From Sphaerochaeta sp032144095 (lineage in GTDB: Bacteria; Spirochaetota; Spirochaetia; Sphaerochaetales; Sphaerochaetaceae): a stretch of 64,000 nt of DNA. The notes beneath the pieces are model-generated. The model did no database searches. It saw nothing but the letters and a program-made list of their open reading frames with translations, and was not told the origin of the DNA. The position numbers and the translations under genes are program-made. Positions 8,028-15,249 of this stretch are shown piece by piece. Every line of letters begins with the position of its first letter. Positions within the stretch are counted from its first letter, which is position 1. The stretch lies in NCBI RefSeq assembly GCF_032144095.1, contig NZ_JAVSNJ010000006.1, positions 1 to 64,000 of the forward strand. The letters run 5' to 3'.

Positions 8028-9939
8028 CCGATGCCAGTGCATCGGCCCTTGCTATCAGGTCCCGCTGCCAGTCGATGAAATACTCATGCCGATGAGCATC
8101 CTCGCCCTCGCAGTCGGCCTGGACACGGAAGACCGGCTCGGTCTTGCTGCCACGCATCCAGATGCAGTCCGTAGCCTTTCCCTCACTATTGGTGAAGACT
8201 ATCTTGTAGCCACCACTGAAAGGCTCGTTGCGATTCTCTTCCCCCATTCCCTCATGAACTGTGGTCCCTTCCATCTGGTAGGCCTTGTAGCCGGTGATAC
8301 CAAACAGGGAGAGTTCCTCTCCTCTGGCTTCCCAATCGAGGAGGAACAGTTCTTCATAGGCTTGTTTCAAAGCACGCTGGGAAGAGGTGACCTGCATCTT
8401 CCCCTTGTCAGAGAAGGATGGGGTGGTGGTGAACCGGGGCAGGGTATCGATGATGGTCTCCAACGAAATGTTCATGGGAATCTTCATTTGGTTCGCTTTT
8501 GCCCAAAGCCTGAAAAGCTCGTCATTGGTCAGTAGCTTTACCAGGCTCATGATGGTGTTCATCGGGTCCCTGACCTTGGCTGGGTGGGTGATGTTTCCCC
8601 CATTCGAGCCCTCCCCAAGGATAGGTACCTGATACCCTTCAGTTCGTTTTTGGGCAGCCAGCTCAACTACGTTTGCTTCCCCTACCTCGGAACGGAAGAC
8701 CTCGGCCCCGAGTGCCTCACAGATTTTGTCGATCCTCATGGAGGTAGGCCCGTTCACTGCTACCGCCAGTTTCGCTGAAGGGTTTTCCAGCCTGGCCTGG
8801 CAGAGCTCAGCAAGGACAACAAGGGCAAAGACACTCTGTGCTTCCATAATTTCGGCTTTCCCCGTGCTCTCCCTGATGAATACGAGGTTTCCCCTATCCC
8901 CATCATTGTCCGGCACATAGCCAAGGATAAACGCACTCTCTTTCTTGTGCAGATATTCCAGTGTCTCCCTGCAGGGTTCCAGGTTCTCTCCCTCAGGCAC
9001 GATGCCATGGACTACCTGGCCAACCTTGTTGTTGAGCATGGCCATCTTGATGCCCAGGGAGTTGAGGAAGGTATAGTCTATGCTCACCGAACGGGCACTG
9101 CCATTGAGTTCGGCAACTATGCCTAGGGGTTTCTTTTCATTCCTTTCGTTGATGAAGCGGGAGAGGGCATGATGGTCCTTGATGGTTTCGCTTTTGCTTG
9201 CCGTTGTGAGGATGAACTGCTCATACCGCTCAAGGCTCTGTTCTTTCTGGCCTTTCACCGAGGTGAGGACATCCAGGTACCGTTGGTTGTCGAGGTTTGC
9301 GGAGAGGTTCTGGATATAGGATGCGGCGCCTTCTTCCTCAAAGAGGGAGCGAAACAGATCGGTTAGCTTTTTTGACTCCTCCCCGGAATAGACCCCTCCT
9401 GCCTTGCCGAACTTGAAGCCGTTGTGCCCGATCGGGTTGTGGCTGGCCGAAACATAGAGGAATGCATCCGCCTCATCGGGGAAGAGGTTGCAGTCGGCCA
9501 TGATCTCAGGGGCTGCGCAGATGAAGAGGTAACGGACCCTGCAGCCAAGGCTGACCAGGGTGCGGCACACCAGGTCGCCAATAAGTCTTCCTGTTGGCCT
9601 AGCATCGAGGCCGACAAGGATGGTTGGGCTGCTCCCATCCAAGGGTGGGCAGACTCCGGTGTTTTTCTGTATCGCTTCCTTCTGTGCTGCGGGGGCGCCC
9701 AGATGCCTGGCAAGGGCGAGGGCTGCAAACATGGAGAGAACCCCATCGGATTCCTTGATGCTCCTGCCGGCATCCTCTTCATCACCACTCTCTGCAAAGA
9801 CCTTCCTCCATCCTGAGGCAGAGAGGATCATGGAATCAAGGGCCTGTTGCACCTCCTCCTTGCTAGGGAGTGGAAAGGAAAGGATATCATACTGGTCATC
9901 GGCGATGATGAGGTGGCTGATGTGGTCATATACAAGCAT
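8002..9939 (-). CDS. phosphoglucomutase/phosphomannomutase family protein
   Basis: A 645-residue alpha-D-phosphohexomutase interconverting hexose 1- and 6-phosphates. The phosphoserine loop is YVSASHNPIGHNGFKFG, the Mg site is PDNDGDRGN, the sugar loop is in the GEGSNGG region, and the C-terminal phosphate-binding domain ends before the stop. It is longer than the usual 460-580 residues, with an N-terminal extension of roughly 90 residues before VGLDARPTGR and an internal insert. Substrate (glucose or mannose phosphate) cannot be set from sequence. It is divergent from the pyridoxal kinase gene, with 67 bases between starts. Confidence 0.88.
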   Translation of the reverse strand: MLVYDHISHLIIADDQYDILSFPLPSKEEVQQALDSMILSASGWRKVFAESGDEEDAGRSIKESDGVLSMFAALALARHLGAPAAQKEAIQKNTGVCPPLDGSSPTILVGLDARPTGRLIGDLVCRTLVSLGCRVRYLFICAAPEIMADCNLFPDEADAFLYVSASHNPIGHNGFKFGKAGGVYSGEESKKLTDLFRSLFEEEGAASYIQNLSANLDNQRYLDVLTSVKGQKEQSLERYEQFILTTASKSETIKDHHALSRFINERNEKKPLGIVAELNGSARSVSIDYTFLNSLGIKMAMLNNKVGQVVHGIVPEGENLEPCRETLEYLHKKESAFILGYVPDNDGDRGNLVFIRESTGKAEIMEAQSVFALVVLAELCQARLENPSAKLAVAVNGPTSMRIDKICEALGAEVFRSEVGEANVVELAAQKRTEGYQVPILGEGSNGGNITHPAKVRDPMNTIMSLVKLLTNDELFRLWAKANQMKIPMNISLETIIDTLPRFTTTPSFSDKGKMQVTSSQRALKQAYEELFLLDWEARGEELSLFGITGYKAYQMEGTTVHEGMGEENRNEPFSGGYKIVFTNSEGKATDCIWMRGSKTEPVFRVQADCEGEDAHRHEYFIDWQRDLIARADALASVNPRPRSH

Positions 9940-10006
9940 AGGGTCCTCCGCAAGCCGAGTATACCATATATTGCGCAGTTTGCAGATGTGTTGTAGTGTG
10001 GTTTCT

Positions 10007-10849
10007 ATGATACCAACCTGTGCTGCCTTTCATGACCTCTGCTCGTATTCCAAGAGTTCCCTAACTGTGGTGATGCCCACCCTTGAGGTGCTTGGCATTG
10101 AGGCCTGTCCCCTTCCCACAGCGCTTCTTTCCACCCAGACCGACGGGTTTGACCACTACCATTTTGAGGACAACACAGAGACTCTTACCAAGGTGCTCAC
10201 CCATTGGGACGCGCTCGACCTTCGTTTCGATTCCATCTATTCCGGCTTTCTGGGCTCCTATGGACAGGTTGAAATCGTACGGCATTTCATTGACAAGCAA
10301 CGAGCCACCCACAACCCCTTGGTGGTGGTAGACCCCGTCCTGGGGGATTGGGGAAAGCCCTACGACCCGGTCGATGCTCCCCTTATAGAGGCGATGCGAT
10401 CGCTGGTCCTTGCGGCCGACCTCATCACCCCAAACACTACCGAAGCAGCCTTGCTGTTGGATAGGCCGATGCAGGATACTTTCAGTGAAGATGAGATCCT
10501 TCTCTGGGCAAGGGAGCTCTCAGAGCTGGCTGGAAGCTGGGTAACCATCACCAGTGTCCCTATCGGGGATGCTCATGCTGTGGCGCACTGCCATGAGGGT
10601 GAGTGTGGCCTTGTGTACTATGAGAATCTTGCCTCATCATATCCGGGGTGCGGGGACCTCTTTGCCAGCATGATGACAGGATTCCTCCTTAGTAAGGTAC
10701 CCTTCCAAACAGCGGTAGAGAAGGCTGTAGCCTATAGCACCCTGGCGATAGACCGCACCCTGAAGGCTGGATACGAGAGGCGCCATGGCATAGCCCCTTC
10801 GCTCATATTCCCATCCCTCATAGAAGAGAGGGCCCAGTATGGCTCTTGA
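10007..10849 (+). CDS. pyridoxal (pyridoxine) kinase
   Basis: A 280-residue PfkB/ribokinase-fold kinase of the PdxK/PdxY class, which phosphorylates the B6 vitamer for cofactor salvage. Residues 7-40 match the family start (AAFHDLCSYSKSSLT, then CPLPTALLSTQTDGF); VVDPVLGDWGKPY and ITPNTTEAALLL follow; the anion hole and catalytic Asp are in YPGCGDLFASM, with Cys in place of the usual Thr of GTGD. The frame is open far upstream on this strand but is there antisense to the phosphohexomutase; the ATG at 10007 opens the family domain. It overlaps the next gene by 11 bases, so they are coupled. Confidence 0.87.
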   Translation: MIPTCAAFHDLCSYSKSSLTVVMPTLEVLGIEACPLPTALLSTQTDGFDHYHFEDNTETLTKVLTHWDALDLRFDSIYSGFLGSYGQVEIVRHFIDKQRATHNPLVVVDPVLGDWGKPYDPVDAPLIEAMRSLVLAADLITPNTTEAALLLDRPMQDTFSEDEILLWARELSELAGSWVTITSVPIGDAHAVAHCHEGECGLVYYENLASSYPGCGDLFASMMTGFLLSKVPFQTAVEKAVAYSTLAIDRTLKAGYERRHGIAPSLIFPSLIEERAQYGS

Positions 10850-11507
10850 TTGCCTGGTCGTTGCCTCCAGCGAAAGGGAATTGGAAGGATTCCTAACAAA
10901 AGTAGGTATTCTCTCCTACCATAAGGAAAAGAGCTATCTTCTCCTCGCTGTTGGGGTCTCCCAGGTGCAGAGTGCGCTCAATACCCTGCAGGCCATCATC
11001 GACTACCAGCCGAAGGCGGTCCTCTGTGTCGGGTATGCTGGCGCCATTGATAGGTCCCTTGCGATCGGCACACCTATCCTGGCAACATCGGTGGTGCAGT
11101 TTGAGCTTGACCTGCGTCCTTTTGGGCTTAAGCGGGGCGAAACATTTGGTAGGGGTGCTAACGAAGTGGTTGGTGAGCTTTCCCTTTCCGTTCCTCCCTA
11201 CCCAGGGGCAACCCTAGCCAAGGGAGGGTCATCCGACAGGTTCCTCCTACGGCCTTGGCGGGAAGCCAATCCCTGGCTGGTGGATGAGCTTGGCCTTGGC
11301 TTTTCGGATATGGAGAGCTACGGGGTTGCCCTGGCTGCAAGGATGCACAACATTCCCTGTACGGTCTGCCGGGTCATCAGCGATGACGCTCAAGGCCGCC
11401 GTCCCAAGAACTACAGGGTATTCTGCCAGAAGGCCAACCAGCATTTTGTACAGGTACTCTACTCGTTGCTTGAGGCTCCCAGCGAGAAGTCCCCTACCAA
11501 CTTATAG
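10839..11507 (+). CDS. nucleosidase/purine phosphorylase superfamily protein
   Basis: A 222-residue member of the PNP_UDP_1 fold (MTA/SAH nucleosidase, futalosine hydrolase and relatives). Seen: LLLAVGVSQVQ with the early glycine turn, VLCVGYAGAID, the ribose-binding Met-Glu pair in FSDMESYGVALAA, and the catalytic Asp segment CRVISDDAQG. The length suits an N-glycosidase such as 5'-methylthioadenosine/S-adenosylhomocysteine nucleosidase, but the substrate pocket is not typical enough to name one. It is translationally coupled to pyridoxal kinase. Its 3' end overlaps the convergent small gene by 49 bases. Confidence 0.8.
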   Translation: MALDCLVVASSERELEGFLTKVGILSYHKEKSYLLLAVGVSQVQSALNTLQAIIDYQPKAVLCVGYAGAIDRSLAIGTPILATSVVQFELDLRPFGLKRGETFGRGANEVVGELSLSVPPYPGATLAKGGSSDRFLLRPWREANPWLVDELGLGFSDMESYGVALAARMHNIPCTVCRVISDDAQGRRPKNYRVFCQKANQHFVQVLYSLLEAPSEKSPTNL

Positions 11508-11869
11508 ACCTTCCCATCCTTTTCCAGCCTGATCGCCCTTTCGGGAAAGTATTTTGGAATGAGCTGCTCGATCTTCTCAGCGGCTGCTTTTTCTACTGCC
11601 AACTCATCCTCCTGCCTGACTTGTGAAAGGGTTCGTAGTTCAACACTGAGGATGTAGCCCCGGCCCAGCTCGCTTCCATAGCCGAGGGTAAACTGGGTGC
11701 CTGTCGAGAAGAGTCCGTCATAGGCCACACTTGCAGCTTTGCCACGTGCCGGCCTGTTCGGGTGACGCGGGTAGTGGTCACCAAACAGATCTTCCAGATG
11801 GTCATCCAGTTCATCGCACATTTTGCGCATGACGGCCTCAAGTGCAATCTGTTTGGGATGGCTGCTCAT
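11459..11869 (-). CDS. conserved small protein coupled to patatin gene
   Basis: A 136-residue soluble protein that I do not recognise. It has an acidic helical N-terminus (MRKMCDELDDHLEDLFGD), a central Gly/Tyr-rich beta segment (FSTGTQFTLGYGSELGRGYIL) and a Lys/Glu-rich helical C-terminus. There is no signal peptide or membrane helix. Its ATG overlaps the stop of the patatin gene by four bases, so the two are probably made together and may work together. The 3' end runs 49 bases into the convergent nucleosidase-like gene. Confidence 0.7.
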   Translation of the reverse strand: MSSHPKQIALEAVMRKMCDELDDHLEDLFGDHYPRHPNRPARGKAASVAYDGLFSTGTQFTLGYGSELGRGYILSVELRTLSQVRQEDELAVEKAAAEKIEQLIPKYFPERAIRLEKDGKVYKLVGDFSLGASSNE

Positions 11870-13161
11870 GTCTGGACGCCCTCTTGTTTCCCGTCATCTT
11901 CCTGGATGTTGTATCGGGAGAGGAAAGAGTAGTACGAGGAGAGTTCCGGGCTTTGCATGGGAGGTTCTTCCTTTGCCCTCTCCACAATGGTGGGAGCAGG
12001 TAGTTGGTCAATCTCCTTAGGCCCAAGGGTGAGCTGGTCAAACAGTTTCCGGGCCTTGAGTTTCTCTGCAAAGGAGAGGATTCCCTCTTCATTGTCCCGA
12101 TAGATCTCCAGGGCCTTCTCCTTCATGATGGCAAGGGCCGAGGTGCCTGTGGCATCAAGCTTGACCTGCTCGCCGAGTGTCCCATGGACACGGGTGTAGC
12201 ACAGGTCGGGGATGACCGATGCGATGGCATCGGCTGCCTGCAGCTGGGAGCCTGCATAGATCTTCTGGATGGGGGTTCCCTTTGCAGGGTCAATCCACCC
12301 GATCACTCCCGACCCTGCACCGCTTATGGTAAAGCCAAAATCACTGCTTGCCGTAGAAAGCGAGAGGATGTGGAACTTCTTTGCATCGGGGTAGAGCTTC
12401 TTTGCTTCGCTGTAGGCAAAGAGTGCAGGGTTGTTTGCTATGATTCCCCCATCGATGAGGGTCTGCATGCACTCATCCTGACGGTCATACAGGTAGGCTG
12501 GCTTGAAGTAGGTGGGGGCGGCGCTGGTGGCCCTGCCTGCCTCCCAGAAGAGGTACCCATGGCTGTCCCGGCTGGAAAGGGGAAACGGTCTGCCGTTTGC
12601 CACATCATAGGCCATCACCATCAGAGGGACGACTGCATCCTTCAGTGCAATGTCTCCAAAGGTATCCTTCAGATATCTTTCCAATGGTTCGCTGTCATAC
12701 TTGTCGGTAAATATCTGGGAGAATAGTCTGCCTTGGGTTTTCGGGAAGATCTCCTTGCCATGGTTGACGTAAAGTCGCTCAAGGGCACTGACCTGTATGC
12801 CAAAGGGGAGGGTCCCCATCAGTGTCTGTGAGGCTTTTCTGCGAAGGAGCTTGTCGGTAACCGTCAGCTCATTCTGGTCATAGATATAGCTGATGAACCT
12901 TCCATCGAGGGTGAGTTTTGTCTTTTCTGCTGGGGCTGCCAAGGCAAGGGCCAACAAGCCTCCTGTGGAGGTGCCTGCTATCAGGTCAAAATGGGCATAG
13001 AGCGGTCGCCGATCACCCTGTTCCTCAAGAAGCATAGCTATTTTGTTGAGCAGGATTGCTGGGATTATGCCACGCATCCCCCCTCCATCGATGGAGAGGA
13101 TATATCGTTCTTCCTGGGTTTCCTCGGGTGTATTTTTTCGGAAAAAGTCGCGTATTGCCAT
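11866..13161 (-). CDS. patatin-like phospholipase
   Basis: A 431-residue lipid acyl hydrolase with the Ser-Asp dyad of the patatin family. The oxyanion hole is DGGGMRG (residues 25-31), the nucleophile elbow is GTSTGG with Ser65, and the catalytic Asp lies in LIDGGIIANNP, which keeps the DGG triad. There is no signal peptide, so it is probably cytoplasmic and acts on membrane lipids. The start at 13161 (MAIRDFFRKN) is preferred over 13206 because the domain begins soon after. Patatin proteins can be phospholipases in lipid turnover or effectors in defence operons; no nucleotide cyclase or sensor is adjacent, so a defence role is not supported. Confidence 0.9.
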   Translation of the reverse strand: MAIRDFFRKNTPEETQEERYILSIDGGGMRGIIPAILLNKIAMLLEEQGDRRPLYAHFDLIAGTSTGGLLALALAAPAEKTKLTLDGRFISYIYDQNELTVTDKLLRRKASQTLMGTLPFGIQVSALERLYVNHGKEIFPKTQGRLFSQIFTDKYDSEPLERYLKDTFGDIALKDAVVPLMVMAYDVANGRPFPLSSRDSHGYLFWEAGRATSAAPTYFKPAYLYDRQDECMQTLIDGGIIANNPALFAYSEAKKLYPDAKKFHILSLSTASSDFGFTISGAGSGVIGWIDPAKGTPIQKIYAGSQLQAADAIASVIPDLCYTRVHGTLGEQVKLDATGTSALAIMKEKALEIYRDNEEGILSFAEKLKARKLFDQLTLGPKEIDQLPAPTIVERAKEEPPMQSPELSSYYSFLSRYNIQEDDGKQEGVQT

Positions 13162-13260
13162 AAGGTAAGAGTGATATATTTCCCCGTGTCGGTCAAGCAT
13201 GCACAATTCTAAAGCAAAAAAGATGAGTAGCTGTCAGGGATAAATATAAGAATATGCTAT

Positions 13261-13286
13261 ATATTATTCCCAAATAGGAATAATAT
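13261..13286. promoter_or_regulatory. AT-rich perfect inverted repeat between divergent genes
   Basis: ATATTATTCC and GGAATAATAT are a perfect 10-bp inverted repeat around a 6-base spacer. It lies in the gap between the patatin gene and the PflX-like gene, which are transcribed away from each other. An operator is more likely than a terminator here, because no gene ends nearby. The regulator is unknown. Confidence 0.5.
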
Positions 13287-13353
13287 AATGTATCATTGAT
13301 TACTGCAGAAAGGGTCTCTAGCGAAACGGTCTTTGATTCGTTAGAATGTACCC

Positions 13354-14328
13354 ATGCATACAAACAACGGTCTCCAAGCGTACGAATCCTGTCTTCTCTG
13401 CCCAAACCACTGTAGTGTCAACCGCCTTCTGGGAGAGGTCGGCATTTGTGGCGAGACGGCGGAAATGAGGATTGCCTGGTCTGGCCTGCACCGTGGGGAG
13501 GAGCCCCCAGTAACGGGTGACAACGGATCGGGGATGATCTTCTTTACCGGTTGTCCCTTGCATTGTGCCTTTTGCCAGAACCATCAGATCTCAGGGGGGC
13601 AGAACCCGGTCGGAAGCATATTCTCCGTCGAGGAGGTTGCCCGCCTCATGCTCGCACTCCAGGGTTTTGGTGCAGCAAACATCAATATGGTTACGGGTAC
13701 ACACTTCATACCTTCCATTGTCCAGGCGATTGAATTGGCAAGGGAGGGTGGGCTTACCCTGCCCATAGTCTGGAATAGTTCAGGTTTTGAATCCTTGGAG
13801 GGGCTCTCCCTCATTGATTCCTATGTCGACCTCTATCTGGTCGATGTAAAGACCCTCGATAGGGAGGTAAGCGCAGCATTTTGCGGGCTTGCTGACTATG
13901 CCGGGCAGATTATCCCTGTGATGGAGTACTTGAAGGAGCGCCACCCCCGCGTTGAGGTGATGGAGGACGGGAGCCTGCAGGGCCTGCTTGTCAGGCATCT
14001 CTTGTTTCCGGGGACCCTGGACGCTACCAAGGAGTTCCTGCGGTATTTTGCCAAGGAGCTCAAGGATGTTGCCTATCTCTCCCTGATGGTTCAGTTTGTG
14101 CCTCCCTTGGGTGATGTCGTCTTTGCTGAGATCACCGAAGAGGAGTATGACGAATTGCTCTCCCTGTTGGATGAGCTTGGCATCGAGGATGGCTTTGTGC
14201 AGGAGCTCAGCGAGAATATCTCCTGGATACCCGATTTCAACCAGGATGTTCCCTTTCCAGCTAGCTTTGCCGATGTGCTGCCCCTTTTCCTGGAACTGAA
14301 GGAACACCACAGGAGTGTTTCCCTCTAG
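13354..14328 (+). CDS. radical SAM protein, PflX-like (COG1313 type)
   Basis: A 324-residue radical SAM protein. The [4Fe-4S]-SAM motif is FFTGCPLHCAFCQNHQ with Cys67, Cys71 and Cys74 (CX3CX2C). Further cysteines at 13, 16, 20 and 32 (SCLLCPNHC and GICG) could hold a second cluster or metal site. It resembles proteins annotated as pyruvate formate-lyase activating enzyme homologues, but no glycyl-radical enzyme is adjacent, and the family function is not settled. It is 324 residues, close to the family length. It ends at a strong bidirectional hairpin. Confidence 0.85.
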   Translation: MHTNNGLQAYESCLLCPNHCSVNRLLGEVGICGETAEMRIAWSGLHRGEEPPVTGDNGSGMIFFTGCPLHCAFCQNHQISGGQNPVGSIFSVEEVARLMLALQGFGAANINMVTGTHFIPSIVQAIELAREGGLTLPIVWNSSGFESLEGLSLIDSYVDLYLVDVKTLDREVSAAFCGLADYAGQIIPVMEYLKERHPRVEVMEDGSLQGLLVRHLLFPGTLDATKEFLRYFAKELKDVAYLSLMVQFVPPLGDVVFAEITEEEYDELLSLLDELGIEDGFVQELSENISWIPDFNQDVPFPASFADVLPLFLELKEHHRSVSL

Positions 14329-14333
14329 GCCAT

Positions 14334-14372
14334 AAAAAGGGAGATACCCCCAATGGAAATATCCCCCTTTTT
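14334..14372. terminator. bidirectional terminator
   Basis: AAAAAGGGAGATA (14334-14346) pairs with TATCCCCCTTTTT (14360-14372), with one mismatch. T-runs follow on either strand, and it lies between convergent genes (the radical SAM protein and UMP kinase). Confidence 0.8.
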
Positions 14373-14388
14373 TTATGATCAATTCCTG

Positions 14389-15078
14389 TTACCCGATCAC
14401 GGTCCCGACAAACTCCTCTTTGTTGAGGATCGCCATGGTATTTGCAACATTTCTGCCATCGGCACAGATGACCTTCATGCGTAGCTTTGCCGCCCTCTTG
14501 CTTGCAATGGGGTCGAACGGGGTGTTCTTTCCCGGGACCCAGGTAGAACCTACCAGGATCTTGAACTCATCCCAGCTGATGGTGTCCAAGGGCTTTGCAT
14601 CTGGGTTCTGCTTCGGGTCATCGGTATAGACCTTGGCTATGTTTGAGAGGTTGATGATGAGCTTTCCCTGGAAGCGTTCTGCAAGGATTACCGCATCATT
14701 GTCTGTAGAGAAGCCGGGCTTCCACCCTGCAGCCACCAGAACCTGGCCCTTGAACACTATGTGTCCTGTAGGGTCGGTGATGATGTTGTCCGTACACAGG
14801 TCACTGAACATCGCCTTCACCAACTGTGCGTTGATGTGTGTTGCCCTGATGCCAAGCCAGTCCTGCTCTTCACTCGGGGCATCTGCCATGATCTCTCTCA
14901 GGGCCTGCTGGTAGACCCTAGCTGGGGCTCCACCACCACAGACCAATATGATTTTTCTGCTCTTATCTTTTTTGAGATATGCTCTCAGGTTTTCATTCAG
15001 TTCCTTGAGAAAGGTAGTATCTACCTTGTCCGGTGCTATGATCGATCCGCCCAATGAGATGACTGCCAAATTGTTCAT
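14389..15078 (-). CDS. pyrH: UMP kinase, archaeal-type
   Basis: A 229-residue amino-acid-kinase-fold enzyme making UDP from UMP and ATP. Seen: ISLGGSII (phosphate loop with Lys/Gly pattern), VCGGGAPARVYQ, the hexamer-interface RATHINAQLV segment, VAAGWKPGFSTDNDAVI and SNIAKVYTDDPK with the nucleotide-binding Asp. This is the shorter archaeal/spirochaete branch and not the usual bacterial PyrH. GGAGG precedes the ATG. The gene is alone, with a terminator hairpin after it. Confidence 0.88.
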   Translation of the reverse strand: MNNLAVISLGGSIIAPDKVDTTFLKELNENLRAYLKKDKSRKIILVCGGGAPARVYQQALREIMADAPSEEQDWLGIRATHINAQLVKAMFSDLCTDNIITDPTGHIVFKGQVLVAAGWKPGFSTDNDAVILAERFQGKLIINLSNIAKVYTDDPKQNPDAKPLDTISWDEFKILVGSTWVPGKNTPFDPIASKRAAKLRMKVICADGRNVANTMAILNKEEFVGTVIG

Positions 15079-15249
15079 CTATTCCTCCGCTTCCCCATCC
15101 TACCAAATAATGCGGCAGTTCTCAATCAGAGAAGTGGTGCAATGTTCTGTTTCCTTGCAAAAGGCCTGAGGGAAAAGGGAACAAGGATTTTGGCAGGGTC
15201 TCAAGACAGGGCTCTGCTTCAAATGCCTTGGGGGTACTGTGGTGGTTTT

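Noticed and set aside
12004..12726. 240-codon plus-strand frame opposite the patatin gene
   Set aside because: It is antisense to a gene with complete catalytic motifs.
11459..13161. Patatin plus small protein as a defence (CBASS-like) system
   Set aside because: No nucleotidyltransferase, sensor or ubiquitin-like gene is adjacent; the patatin alone fits lipid turnover.
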